A DNA stretch of 64,000 nucleotides from assembly GCA_015183035.1 (NCBI GenBank), contig JACZZP010000018.1, positions 868,001 through 932,000 on the forward strand. The letters are read 5' to 3'. The notes beneath the pieces were generated by a model that was not told where the DNA came from, did not search any database, and worked only from the letters and a program-made list of their open reading frames with translations. Made by a program: the position numbers and the translations under genes. Numbering within the stretch: the stretch's first letter is position 1; each line of letters starts with the position of its first letter. Shown piece after piece: positions 21,745 through 33,422 of the stretch. The stretch is from Meloidogyne chitwoodi (Eukaryota > Nematoda > Chromadorea > Rhabditida > Meloidogynidae).

Positions 21745-24187
21745 ATGAAAATTAATTTGGGAAATATGCAAATTGTGCCTTTAGTTGATGTTACTGAATT
21801 TATTGAAGAAAGCATTGAATTACTTAATGAGGTTTTTATAAAAATTAAAAAATATTAAATATTTAAATCTAAAATATTTCTTTCAGGAATGGCCTCGTAG
21901 CCTTAATATTAGAAGAATTAGCCTTGAAAAAACATTAAATGACAAAGTATTTTTTTTCAAATTTTAATAAATATTTTAAAAATAGCGGGTATTGTGACTT
22001 ATAACGGGTTTTTTGTTTATGGACCGATTTGGACAAGTGAGGTGTCATTCGAAAGAGCTCCGAAAACTGAGTCGAACTAGGGGTGGGGGAAGTTGGTCCG
22101 ACAATTAGGGACCGAGTTACGAAAAATCATAGGGGGGAGTAAGCTCATTGAGGTGATTACCGCGGCTGCTCCTAAATTATTTTCACTGAATTAATTATTT
22201 TGTTGTAATTTGCGCCGTAGAATGACGCATGTACACAAAAGCCAACGAGAGATGAGCTCCCAAATGAAGAAGTCATAAAACACTCCCAATAGGTCCAAGT
22301 TTTGCTTGTTTCCAGCAAACTTCGATCCTTCATAACTTTCTTCAAAATCGTTCAATCTCGACAATTTTGGTCTCATTCGATAGGTCTCGAAGAGCCGAGT
22401 CGAATGAGCTATCATACTCATATTTGAATTTTTACCGCCAAGAAGAGCTTGGTCCCCCCTATGATTTTTCAATTTTCTGGGGTCTGTAACTCGGTCCCTA
22501 ATTGTCGGACCAACTTCCCCCACCCCTAGTTCGACTCAGTTTTCGAAGCTCTTTCGAATGACACCTCACTTGTCCAAATCGGTCCATAAACAAAAAACCC
22601 GTTATAAGTCACAACCAGGGTTGGGTCGAAATTGGAAAAAGTTCGAAATCGAAATTCCTTCGAAATCGAAATTTTTTAATTTCGCGAAATCGAAATAATT
22701 CGAAATAAAAACCTCGAAATTTCGGTTTTCGAAATCGAAATTATTCGAAATTCTCAAAAATATGATAAAAAAAGTGAAACCTTAATTATAATTGTAATTT
22801 TTGCACTTGGCATCAGGGTTGTTACGAGTTGAACTCAAATGTCTGATTAGGTTAATTTTTATAAAGTTCAGATTATTTTAGCGCCGCAGGCGAAAAATTT
22901 TGAAAAATTTTAAACCTATGCGTTGAAAATTAAGCTTTTTTAGTGCCATTGATGAGAATTTTTTAAATCCCTTTGCAAAACAATTACCTTTTAGCGCCGC
23001 AGGCGAAAAATTTTTAAAATAATTGTACTTTAGCTGCCAAAAATTCACCTTTTTAGCACCGCAAGATAAAAATATAGGACTTATATTTTTCTTATAAATT
23101 TAAAATGTTTCAAAACTAAGGAAAAATTAATTAAATAATAATTAATGTCTCAAGATATTTTGCACTTATCATAGGAATCGAACCCACATAAATATCACTA
23201 TCATAAACTAACCCACTAACCACTCAACCACACTCGTACCAGGAAGGAAGACGTTTTTAATTATAATAAATCTTTCCTTTTAATATTTTTCTTTTCCTTG
23301 AATCAAAGTAAAACACCCGCCCCTTGGATGCATTTTCTCAAAAAATACAATCTTTAGGGGTGTAAAAAATACTCGTATTGTATCGAAATTTGGAAAAGTT
23401 CGAAATCGAAATTCCTTCGAAATCGAAATTTTTTAATTTCGCGAAATCGAAATAATTCGAAATAAAAACCTCGAAATTTCGGTTTTCGAAATCGAAATCG
23501 AAATTTCGACCCAACTCTGGTCACAACATTCAAAATAGCCTCCATTATCACTTATTTTAATTAATAAAGAAGAAAATAAATTAATTGGATATTCACGTCT
23601 TTGTCCTTTACCGCCTCAAAATGATAATAACGGTTGTTGGATTGAATCCGTAGTTATTTGGAAAGATTTACGAGGAAAAGGTTTTGGAAAAATTTTAATG
23701 AATGGAATAGAAGAATGTGCAAAAGAATTTGGATTTAAAGAGGTTATATTCTATGTATTATAAAATAAATCCGCTAGTGGGATTCGAACCTCTAACCCTT
23801 AGATAATGAAAACCCAACCATTCACCACTGCACTAAAGTTACATTAAAATTCTCACAAATAAGTTTTATTATAATTTTTTAATTTTCTTTCAGATTTTCC
23901 TTTCTACAACAGATAAGGTCAATTTCTATATTTGTTGTGGTTATTCTAAATGCTCTCCAATTTTTAATTTTGGATCAAATGCAAAACTTTTTGAAAGAAA
24001 TGGATTAATTAATTTACTTAATAAAAGTAATTTAAGAATTAATGAAAATAAAATTATTAAAAATAATTCAAATATTTTAACAAAACCTTCCCTTATTTCT
24101 CCACCACCACCTTTAATTCCTCCTCCAATTATTCCAAACAATAATTCTCAAAAAGATCAAAAAATTTATTTAACAAAAATTATTTAA
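21745..24187 (+). CDS. NAA80: NAA80 (NAT6)-like actin N-terminal acetyltransferase
   Basis: Four exons encode a GNAT acetyltransferase. It starts MKINLGNMQIVPLVDV at 21745. The acetyl-CoA loop is WKDLRGKGFGKILMNG (Q/RxxGxG/A). The next strand-helix-strand reads IFLSTTDKVNFYICCGYSKC, as in NAA80, followed by a proline run SPPPPLIPPPIIP near the C-terminus. NAA80 acetylates the mature N-terminus of actin, and vertebrate NAA80 uses a polyproline stretch to bind profilin-actin; the run here suggests the same. Intron 2 (about 21945-23538) is almost entirely nested transposons, yet the reading frame is intact across it. Intron 3 holds a tRNA-like sequence. The last exon ends YLTKII-stop at 24187. 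Confidence 0.78.
22616..23519. mobile_element. hAT-type non-autonomous element with CGAAAT words
   Basis: The ends CAGGGTTGGGTCGAAATT and AATTTCGACCCAACTCTG-type complement are inverted. An exact 8-bp duplication GTCACAAC flanks it (22608-22615 and 23520-23527). Sub-terminal DNA at both ends is made of the word TCGAAATCGAAA. The centre contains AGCGCCGCAGGCGAAAAATT modules and a tRNA-like stretch. No transposase frame. It sits inside the right arm of the older fold-back element. Confidence 0.9.
23165..23240 (-). pseudogene. tRNA-like sequence inside the hAT element
   Basis: The minus strand reads TGGTTGAGTGGTTAG, like an A box, and GTGGGTTCGATTCC, like a B box, with a longer variable region as in Ser/Leu tRNAs. 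The stems are poorly paired. It is a decayed tRNA or a tRNA-derived part of the element. Confidence 0.4.
23768..23845 (-). pseudogene. tRNA-like sequence in NAA80 intron 3
   Basis: The minus strand has AGTGGTGAATGGTTGGG (A-box-like) and AGAGGTTCGAATCCCAC (B box). The T-stem and acceptor stem do not pair well, so it is likely a pseudogene or SINE fragment. It is antisense to NAA80. Confidence 0.4.
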
Positions 24188-24478
24188 AATAAAGGCATCA
24201 ACACATTTTTTGTTTTTAAAATTTAATATTATAATAGCAAGAAAGATGCATTTTTTAATACAAGGCATAAATAAAGGATTGCTATATAAAATAAATTTGA
24301 AAAAATAAAAAAATTTTTTTCGTCTTTTAAAAAGCTAAATTCAATGATTATTTATTTATTATCTAACTTAATTTTTATATTTAATTATTTTTTTAATTTT
24401 ATGACAACCCTTTGTAATATGCCTTAATTATAAGAGGAATGATTAAAAAAACTTTTAATATAATGTTCTGTTGTCTGT

Positions 24479-25333
24479 TCATTTCGTCTCATCATCCTTT
24501 TCCTTAGTTCCATGTTTTAACATACGAGTGAACTCAACATAATCAAAACGTCCATTCTTTATTGGAGCATCACGAAAGAGTTCATCAACCTAAATTTTTT
24601 AATATTAAAAATAATAAAAAAAGACCTGTTCATCCGTATATCTATCCCCCATTGTAGTTAATAATTCTCTAAGCCTTTCTTCTGAAATAGTCCCACTATT
24701 ATCATCATCAAAACATTGAAAAGCATTTTTTATGACCTAAAAAATATTTTTTAAAACATAAATTCCTGGAACTGAGAGGTAGAAGAAAAATGTAAGAAAA
24801 AGTAGGCTAGGACCCTAAATACAAAAAAACTCTAGAATTAGTTCGCTATATATTGATCTCTATTGTAATATCAAATGATTATTATGAAAAAGATTTTGGA
24901 ATTTAAATTTAGAGAAAAACTTATGAAATTTCTTCTTTTGGGAAAAGACTAAATGAACTATTATTTAAAAATTAAGGCAAAAATATTTATATTAACCTCT
25001 TCTGGATCAGTGCCAGTTAATTTTTCTCCAAAAAGAGTCAAAAACATTGTAAAATTAATAGTTCCAGATGCTTCATTAATCATATCCTCAATAAACTTTT
25101 CGCTAACTTCTTTTCCTAATGAAGCAAACATATCCTTCAAATCATGTTCATCAATAAAATTATCATGATTTTGATCAATCATATTAAAAGCTTCTTTAAA
25201 TTCCTTAAAAAATTAACAATATCTTAAATTTATTTTAAAAAACCTGTATTTGAGCTTGGTCAAACATGGCAAAAACATTACTTGTAGCTCTTTGAGGTCT
25301 TGCTCTACGTGTTACAGTTTTTCTAGCAGCCAT
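24479..25333 (-). CDS. mlc-4: Non-muscle myosin regulatory light chain
   Basis: The protein begins [20 protein letters not shown] at 25333, the basic N-terminus with the [12 protein letters not shown] site that myosin light-chain or Rho kinase phosphorylates. EF-hand helices follow: [77 protein letters not shown] and [17 protein letters not shown]. It is nearly colinear with C. elegans MLC-4 of non-muscle myosin II, which drives cytokinesis and embryonic elongation. The first EF-hand loop ([12 protein letters not shown]) has Asn where Gly is usual. Five or so exons; stop at 24479. Confidence 0.93.
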
Positions 25334-25578
25334 TTTTATAGACAATATAAGTATTTAAATAAAAGATATAACTAAAGATTAAATTTAAAAAGTTAAATTT
25401 GAAAAAAACTATCAATAAAAACGATCATATTAACGCTTACAGCATAAAATTATTTTTATTAAACCCATAAATATCTGAAATTTTATGTTTGCGAATTTAT
25501 GGACTATTAATAGAAATTAAATAACATTTCGCCATAACGTTTAAATTTATCAAATTTTAAACAAATAATGGAAATAAC

Positions 25579-25736
25579 TAGAGATGGGAACGGGTCCGGG
25601 CCCCGTTACCCGGTTTTTTCGGAGTCACCGGGTTGAAATCGGGACCCGGAATTCCGGGTTTACCCGGTTCGGGCCTAGGCCGGTCATTTCATATTTCAAA
25701 AAACCGGACCCGATTTTTCCAAAATTCCCAACACTA
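25579..25736. mobile_element. Short hAT-type MITE of CCGGG words
   Basis: The ends TAGAGATGGGAA and TTCCCAACACTA are inverted with a few mismatches. GAAATAAC is duplicated on both sides (25571-25578 and 25737-25744). The interior is CCGGGTT/CCCGGTT words, clearly related to the element at 11571-11865 but half its length. The rest of the 25334-26795 spacer is AT-rich and shows no gene. Confidence 0.82.
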
Positions 25737-26795
25737 GAAATAACTAAAAAAAAAGTGGAACAAAAAAAGATCAAGATAAAAAATAAATTTTATTTTAAAT
25801 GTAACAAAGGAATTTTCCAGACTTTTTTATATTTAAACAACGAACATTTCTATATTTTATAAAAAAAAGAATGAAAGAAAGTAAAGTGACTCATTGAAAT
25901 TTTGTTATGTTAGCGATAACATTGACTGTTTTTAAAATAAATAAAACACATTTTTAGAAAAAACAATGAATAAATTAAATCTTTTTTTAGTGATGGTAAA
26001 AAATTCCAAAAATTTAATAAATATTATTTGGAAAATAAAATAATTATTTTAAAAGGTATAATACTTAAATAAATAACTTTTATTTCTAATTTATTTAACT
26101 CTTTAATTACTTCTTAATTCTAATCTCAATGTTTTTGCTTATTTTCTTGTTCAAACTTAATTGATTAATACATATAAAGAGAAAAAAAGAAAATTTACTT
26201 AATTTTTATTTATTAAAATTTAATTATTTTTAAACAAATTTATCAAATAATTGAGATATTAAAATCATTTAATTATATATATATTTGTAAATAACATTAA
26301 AATCAGATTTTCTCATTTTTCAAAACACATACATATGTATTTATTATTTATTTATTCGATCGAAGTATATTTCTGCCTTCTTTCGTTCATTTATAAAAAG
26401 TTGTCATTACTTAACAAACAGCCGTTGCTAACTAAAGTATTAAAAAAAGAAAGAGATTGTTTTCTTCTATCTTTTACACAAAAATCTTTTTTCTATTTTT
26501 CACATAATTACAACTAAATAAATCTTTAAAACAGATCACATTGTAAACAAATATTCCAAAACTCAATTTTTTTCACTTCCTCATTTATATATCAATTTAT
26601 TTAAAAGTAAATCTTATAGTTTAATATTGATTTTAAAAATCAAATTAAAAATATTAACTAATTTATGATAAATTAAAAATCAGATTTTAGAATATTTAAA
26701 TTTTGAATAGTCTGGGTAACTCCGAATCTTAAAAAGAAAATTTAAATTTAAAAAAATAATGATATATATTTTCAGATAAATAAATATTAAAAAAA

Positions 26796-27675
26796 ATGCC
26801 AGGATTTAAACCTCCAGTACAATCAAAATGTCCAAAATGTGGAAAATCAGTTTATGCAGCAGAAAAAATGGTTGCAGGTGGATGTAAGTTTATTTAATTT
26901 AAAAAAATAAAAATATATTTAATTAGATGATTGGCATAAAATGTGTTTCAAATGTGGTAAGAAAATATATTTTTTAATTAAATCAAAATGTTAGAATGAA
27001 AAAAAAAGAAATTTCCATTAGTTTTTTTTTGTCTCGGTTTTTAGAACTTTGTAATAAAGCATTGGATTCAACAAATGTTTCACCACATGAAGCTCAATTA
27101 TTTTGTTGTAAATGTCATTTAAGAAAATATGGTCCAAAAGGGGTTGGATTTGGAGTAGGAGGAGGTGTTTTAACAATGGACATGGGAGAACGATTTGGAA
27201 ATAGACAAGTGGAAATGACGTAAAAAGTTAAAAAGAAAATATCCCTTTTATATACTAACAAAATTTAATATTATTTACCCTTAAAAAAGAAGTCTTTTCC
27301 CTTGTTAGGTATGTGTAGCAAATTACTTGATTCAACTAATGCATGTCCACATGAAGCAGAACTTTTTTGTAAACAATGCCATGGACGTAAATTTGGACCT
27401 AAGGTTTAAAAGAAAATTAAATAATTTCAAAAATAAAAAAAAACTTTAAGGGTGTTGGCTTTGGACTTGGAGCTGGTTCATTAACTATGGATAGTGGAGA
27501 ACGTTTTGGTGGAAAAAGTGGAGAGTAATAAAATATATTTATTTAACATATTTCCCTAAATTTAAAAATATATTTTCCATTCCTTTTTAAATATTTAATT
27601 TTTATTTAATTTTATAGTAATAGAACATTAACTGCTGAAGCCTTCACTGCTCCAATAAATCCACAGCAGCGTTAA
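26796..27675 (+). CDS. mlp-1: Muscle LIM protein (CRP/MLP) with two alternative LIM exons
   Basis: Exon 1 (26796-26883) and exon 2 (26927-26956) encode MPGFKPPVQSKCPKCGKSVY and WHKMCFKC, the first half of a LIM domain. Two candidate third exons follow, both in the correct phase. Exon 3A (27045-27223) gives LCNKALDSTNVSPHEAQLFC, KCHLRKYGPKGVGFG and its own stop (VEMT-stop). Exon 3B (27309-27413) gives MCSKLLDSTNACPHEAELFC and CHGRKFGPK, then joins exons at 27451-27534 and 27618-27675 (VGFGLGAGSLTMDSGERFGG, ending INPQQR). Each completes the LIM domain plus the Gly-rich tail typical of muscle LIM proteins, which sit at Z-discs and in nuclei and scaffold actinin and actin. So two isoforms are expected. 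Confidence 0.88.
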
Positions 27676-27879
27676 TTATAATAAAAAAGAAAAAAAAGAA
27701 AATTATTTTGATTAAAATTAATTTTTAAAAATTAATCTTTTTTTTGTATTTAATTAAAATAATAATAAAATAAAATGTCACTTAAATCTCTCAACATTTT
27801 TTAACAGAAAAAAGGACAATTTTCTATTTAAATTATTTTACAAATATTCCCTACAATAATTCTTTATTTCTCTTTTTGT

Positions 27880-28890
27880 CTAGGCAAACTGTTCATATCC
27901 AGGCATTTTAGTATAGCCATAATCTTTGTACCTTAAAAAGAATATTTAAATAAATTTTTAATTTTGGGGAAAGAAATGTCTTATCTTCCTTTATATAAAG
28001 AATGAGAATTAACGAATATCTGATACTTAACTTTATAAATATTTAATTTAAAAGTCTGATAATATTTAAATATTAATTTTAAAATATTTAATTACCACTT
28101 TCTCTCCCAATAATGTTCAGTATATGGATGGAAATATTCTGGCTTGTCATATCCCAATTCTTCAGGAGTAGGAATTCCCAATTCATCAAGAACTGGCTTT
28201 ACCTAAATAAATATATTTGAAAGTAAAAATAAAAAAAGATAAAAAAAAACTTCTTGAATAATATAAGGATAAACAAGTTTTCGAGTTTTGGCGCTTCCGC
28301 ATTTAATCTTCATATTCTCAAGGAAGCGAACAGCAAGCGAAAGATCATTTACACGTCGACAAGCACGCAATCCAGCTTCAACAATTTTTGGATCAGGAAT
28401 GTTGTCAAAATTGAAAAGTTCAGTAAATGCTTAAAAACATAATATTATTAATAAAGACAATATTTATAATTCAAATAAAAAAATTTTAGAGCGAATACTC
28501 ATGTTAATGAAATTTAATGGAAAATATTTCACATAAAAAAATAAAGTTTTTAGGTTATTTTTGACAAGACTACTCGTTAATAAATTGTTTGATAATATAT
28601 TTTTTGGTCAAAGATAAAGAACTGGTATTAATTCGAAAAATTGAATAAGGTAAAAACCTTTGCGAACTTCCCATCCATCAATTTCCGGTCGACTCAAATA
28701 ATCAATAAAATGCTTATCAAATTCTAAATGAAAACTTAAGAAAAAATTATCTTTAAATTTTCAAACTTTCTGGAGGCCAATTAAACATAATTTCTTCTCT
28801 TCCAAGTCCAGAATAAGCAGCACGATTAACAAAATTTCGTCCTACTGCAGAAACAAAGCGAAGTTTATTATAACCAATAATAGAACTCAT
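27880..28890 (-). CDS. cox-5A: Cytochrome c oxidase subunit 5A
   Basis: The mitochondrial leader starts MSSIIGYNKLRFVSAVGRNF at 28890. The mature part reads FDKHFIDYLSRPEIDGWEVR, DPKIVEAGLRACRRVNDLSL and KPVLDELGIPTPEELGYDKP, a close match to COX5A. The nuclear-encoded subunit lies on the matrix side of complex IV. A nematode-type C-terminal extension follows (YFHPYTEHYWERKWYKDYGY), ending EQFA-stop at 27880. Five exons. No defect seen. It is the last of a run of co-directional minus-strand genes. Confidence 0.92.
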
Positions 28891-29062
28891 TTTCTTTTTA
28901 AAAATTAAATTTTTATCTAAATAAAATTTTAAACTTGAAAATACAACAGTATCAACATTTTAATGAATCAGTGAGATAAGACTGCGAGTTTTACGAAAAC
29001 AAAACCTTTCACAAATGGTGTAGTTAAACGAAATAGAAAAATTTGCTTGCACAGAGAAAAAC

Positions 29063-29189
29063 GGGAATATCTCGACTAGGCACTGGCCATCTAGGCGCGC
29101 AATAATTCATCTAATGAAGAGAATTAGAGATAAAAAGGAAGCGAGAGACTAATGCACCTAATCGGCCGACGCCTAGTCGGACGCGACGC
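29063..29189. mobile_element. Degenerate copy of a ~130-bp palindromic MITE
   Basis: Its core (ATCTAATGAAGAGAATTAG, GAGATAAAAAGGAAGCGAGA) and inverted GGCCGAYKAGGCGC arms match the elements at 35354, 54277 and 54494. The ends have decayed and I find no target duplication. It lies about 170 bp upstream of the cox-5A start. The rest of 28891-29476 is AT-rich. Confidence 0.75.
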
Positions 29190-29476
29190 TCTATTACAAT
29201 TAGCTAAACGTTTTCATTCAAAATTGAAAGTTACAAAATTTGAGGCCAAAATTCAACTGCAAATTTAAATTTATTGTAGAGAAGTCTTTAATTAATATTT
29301 AGGCAAAAAGACAAAAAATTAGAAAAATTATGCCTTTGTAAAAGAGTACAAATTAAAAAAGATATATAATTCTTAATAAAATATATTTTAATTTAAATAA
29401 AAAATTAACATTTTTAAATCTTTATCAATATTTTAACAGTTGTCATTATTGCATAATATAATTATGAATAAAAGCA

Positions 29477-30804
29477 TCAAACATATAAATTCATCTGAGT
29501 CCCAAATGGATGGCTTCCACCGCCAAATGAACGTCCTCCTCCAAATGAACGACCTCCTCCATATTGACGTCGAACACCACGTCGCTGAAAGAAAAATGAG
29601 CGAACAGCAGAATATCCAAAAGTCTCTTGGTTGGTTTGACGCTCTCTTTTCCAATCAGGACGAACATTCTTCCTAAAATATTTTTTTTACAAATACCAAT
29701 AGATCATTAGAAAAAATCAAAGAAAATCAAAATTTGAACATTTAACTAACCCAGCTTCCTTCTCAAGCGCATCGCAAGAAATATTGTCAAAGAATGAATT
29801 GTGTTTATTATAAAATTCTGAGTATGTGTCATTTGTATTAGTTATAGCCAAAGGTAAATTGGCTGTATTTCCTTCACCAATGCAACCATCATCATCTTTA
29901 TTTGTTTTCTCCTCAAATTGCTCCAAATTGTTGCCTTCTCCACCTTTCAAGTCTTCACAGAATTGCTCATTCGCTTTCTCAAAATCGTAATCCTTGTCAA
30001 AAACTAAAAAATATTAAAATAAATTGTTTTAATTCGATGAAAACCTTCAATAGCATCTGAATTATTCACTTGTTTAACACGTTGTTGAGATTGAAAATTC
30101 GGATAACGATAATTGAAACGAGTTGGCTCTCCTGTCAAAAGACAAGAGTTTTTAAATTAATTTGAAAACTGGAAATCAATAGATAAAATTTGAAGCTAAT
30201 CGTGAAACTTTACATAATCCTTAGGATTAAAAGAAAACCTGTAATTGTATGTCCTCCAGTATTTCCATTCATTACACCAACTCTAGAAGTACCCATAATA
30301 TTATTAAATTTAGAAGACATTTTAGGTTCCGGGGGTGGATTCATAGAAATCGAAACAATAGCAGGATCATATGGAAGACCTCCAGAAATGTTGCTATGCA
30401 TATTCATTGCATTTGGTTGCTCACAAACAATCAAATCCTTGATATCGCTCGCCTTGAAAACAATGTAGTGATATAATTCATTCCTCTTAGGGACGAAAAC
30501 AGGTGTCAAACGATCCTCAGTTCCATAAGAATAGACTAAATAATAAAAATATAAATAAAAACAACAATAAAATATAAATACCATCCCGCAATGAAATTGT
30601 AGATTCAACTGGGTCAACAGTGTGTAAGGTCCCTTCATAACTAAAATTTAAGTTTAAAGGTAAATTTTGAAAAATTGAAGTATTATATTAATTGTTAAAT
30701 ATTTTTAGTTTTTACCGAATATCTAATTTTGAAATGAGGCTAATTTTACTTCCAATGTAAGGTGGAGGTTGCATACGCTGACGCGAAAAGTCGGTTGAAC
30801 TCAT
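29477..30804 (-). CDS. car-1: CAR-1 / LSM14 / Scd6-family P-body protein
   Basis: From 30804 the protein has an N-terminal LSm14 domain: PPYIGSKISLISKLDIRYEG, then SYGTEDRLTPVFVPKRNELY and IVFKASDIKDLIVCE. After a linker come the FDF region (KDYDFEKANEQF), the TFG box (QETFGYSAVRSFF) and C-terminal RGG-like repeats (YGGGRSFGGGRSFGGG), ending NLYV-stop. All signature parts of this family are present in order. CAR-1 represses and stores maternal mRNAs in germ granules and P bodies with the helicase CGH-1, and affects cytokinesis. Five or six exons. Confidence 0.92.
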
Positions 30805-31312
30805 TTTATTTTTAATAGAAAAAGCTGAAAATTGCATAAATAAGAAATGATTGAAGAAAAAATAATAAACTAAACAACAAAAATATTCAAAAACAAGATT
30901 TCATTTAATAAAATATTCAAATTTAATGAATAACCGCCTTTGGCTTAGTGATATTTAATTGACTTTTTATCCAAACTTTAACTACCCCTCTTAAATACAA
31001 CACTTCTTTTTGGGTTTGAGTGAATAATCTCAAAGGATCTCGTCCCACAAAAAAAGTAATCACTAGGTTAAGCATTTATTCAAATATACAAACACAAGAC
31101 AAAATATATTATTAGATAATAATGAATTTTAAATATATTAAGCATATATAGTCATAAGAAAATTTAGATATATAATAGGAGATTAAACAAGATTATACAT
31201 ATATTAGCTAGGAATTATTATTTTTAAGGGACAAATACATTATTTAGACATTATAATAATTATATTATATATATACATCTCTTCCACAATTTTAGCATTT
31301 CTTTATGGCATT
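30805..31312. other. Spacer between car-1 and the STAR gene
   Basis: This 508-bp AT-rich spacer lies between two minus-strand genes. It would hold the STAR 3'UTR and the car-1 promoter. I see no RNA gene or repeat. Confidence 0.5.
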
Positions 31313-32881
31313 TCAAGGTCTAGGTTGGTAGGTTCCATTTATGATTGCCAGCTGCAACAATTGTTCACGTTTGTAAGCATCGAATCGTGGTGTCAACAAA
31401 TTTTTGATGCAATGAACAGCTTAAATTTAAGGATTTTTGAAATTCTAATATTTAAAAGAACCGTAATGAAGCAGATGAGAACACGAAAACTGATCAGGAT
31501 TTTGTGCAGTAATCATCACATGCAACGATTCGTTCAGATGCTCCCAGCCAGGAAGACCTCGCAAACGCCTCTCCTTGTTCTTATCCTAAATTTTATTTAA
31601 TTTAACATAATTTAAAGTATAATTTCCAAACCTTAACAGAACCCTTTCCACGGATAACAATTCGACAGCGAGTCTCAGCCTCCAATTGGCGCAAAGAGTT
31701 GCCACGTGGTCCTAGAATTCGTCCAATGATCTTGAAACTTGGATTTTCCGGCAAATAGATTCTTTCTTGCATGATATACTGATCATTATCGTAACGCTAA
31801 AAAACAAAATTTCAAAACAAATTAATATTTTGTTTACCACGTGTTGAGCATAGTCACACCTATATGGGTACATAAAGCCTTTTCTGTTGAATCCACCTCC
31901 ATTGCAACCAATAGCCATTAGAGAACAGGCAGAACCACAACTATGATCAGTATAGTAGCTAACCTTTGTTCCTTCCAAAAGTGAAGGAATTGAAGCACAA
32001 AGACGACGATGAAAATGCTGCTGTTGTTGTCCATTAGAAGATCGACCCCGAAGGCGAGCACTAGCAGAAGAATCAATTTTTGTTACACCCTTAGTTGCAT
32101 CACTTTCTGTAACAACCCGACGCTGTCGAACACTTCTTGCATTTCCTTCTTCTGCCTCCTCTCTAAGAAACTTTTCATTAACAGTTCTTGCCGAAGATGT
32201 TCCGACGCGATTGTTATTGCTGTTCCACTTGCGAACCTTTAGAATTTTTAATGAGTAAATTAAATATTAAGGTAAAACTAGACTAACTTGTACTCCAATC
32301 GTAGACTCCAAATCTGGAATCGAGCCGGTAGTTTTCCCAATAGTACCTTGAAAAGCCTTCTTGCTTATTGGCACACAAACAATCCGCTTCATCGTCGAAG
32401 GCATTTGCGAGGCATAACGTCGTTTCAAATAGATCGGTAGCAATCCATGCAATTTGTGGATTTCGTGGACCAACTAAGGAAAATAATTGTTTTCTAAAAA
32501 ACTAAGAATTTTTTTACCAACGATCGGACATGCGCCAAATCATTAGACAAAACACCACCTCTAACGGCCAGATCAAGCTGTTGCAGTTCTGAGAGCAATT
32601 CTTCAAGTCTACTAAAAAGTGTTAAAGTTTTTGTGAGTTATATTAAAAAACATTTCTTCATACATTGCATTTTGCTGGTGGGAATGATTAGACGGAGAAG
32701 TTCGCTTGTTTTGAAGAGTAAAAAACTGTTCCGTAACTGGAGACAATTCTTTTGGAAAGTTTTGTTGTTCTTCTCTAACATATTCCTTCTCCAATGATCC
32801 AACAGTAACACTACTCACAGTACGTGCAGTCGAGAGCTGATGGCAAAGATCTTGACTTTCTTCATTGCTTTGAATGCCCAT
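31313..32881 (-). CDS. STAR-family KH-domain RNA-binding protein (GLD-1/QKI/ASD-2 type)
   Basis: The start is [20 protein letters not shown] at 32881. A helical QUA1-like segment follows ([19 protein letters not shown]), then a long linker. The maxi-KH domain reads [39 protein letters not shown] and [22 protein letters not shown]2-like end, reached through an intron whose donor lies within the TTTTCGTGTTC stretch, reads [27 protein letters not shown]-stop. The GPRG loop and RGKGS are diagnostic. STAR proteins bind UACUAAY-like sites to control mRNA translation, stability or splicing. It is more divergent than GLD-1 or ASD-2, so the exact orthologue is open. A Cys/Gly-rich stretch ([20 protein letters not shown]) just before the KH domain is unusual. 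Confidence 0.85.
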
Positions 32882-33422
32882 TGTTGTTTTGTTGTGGGTT
32901 TTTGTATAATATTAGACGTTTGTTGTTTGTTATTAAACAAAAAAAAAGATTAGATATGTCATAATGACTATTTTCCGACCTTTTTATATAGTAATTTTGT
33001 TTTTAGATAAGTTTTAATGATTTTCAAGTTCGTCATTCGATGAAATGAAAAAACTCCAATTGCTTTTCTTTATTTTCTTTTACTGACTACTCAAGACATC
33101 ATACAAAAGTGCATCGTCCCAAAAATAATATTCTATATAAATCCCATCAAATATTTTCTAAAGTAGAGCCCTTTTTTTCAGAAAACAATGTATTATTTAA
33201 AAACATTTTCTAAATTGAGAAACTTCTTCCTCATTGTGAGTTGAAGTTAGTTAAGTTTATACAAATATATTTAAACTAAACTATTTCCTATTTTCTCCTT
33301 ATTCAGGTACATAGAAATCTTAAATTCATGATAATAAAAATATCAAAAGATAAATATTTTTTACTAAAAATGGAATAAACATTTATTATACATATTTCAC
33401 ATTAAATATTACAAAATATAAT
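32882..33422. other. Spacer between the STAR gene and rbbp-5
   Basis: This 541-bp AT-rich region contains the STAR promoter and the rbbp-5 3' end. No repeat or RNA gene seen. Confidence 0.5.

Larger units (their letters stand above)
21987..23531. mobile_element. Long-TIR fold-back transposon in NAA80 intron 2, split by a hAT insertion
   Basis: The left arm from 21987 (GGGTATTGTGACTTATAACG) and the right arm ending at 23531 are inverted copies over roughly 150 bp (GTGACTTATAACGGGTTTTT, GTCGAACTAGGGGTGGGGGA). An 8-bp direct duplication AAAATAGC lies at 21979-21986 and 23532-23539. The extreme ends match imperfectly. The right arm is interrupted by the hAT element at 22616-23519. GG-type ends and the 8-bp duplication recall Merlin-like elements, but I see no transposase. 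The second duplication copy overlaps the splice acceptor of exon 3. Confidence 0.8.
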
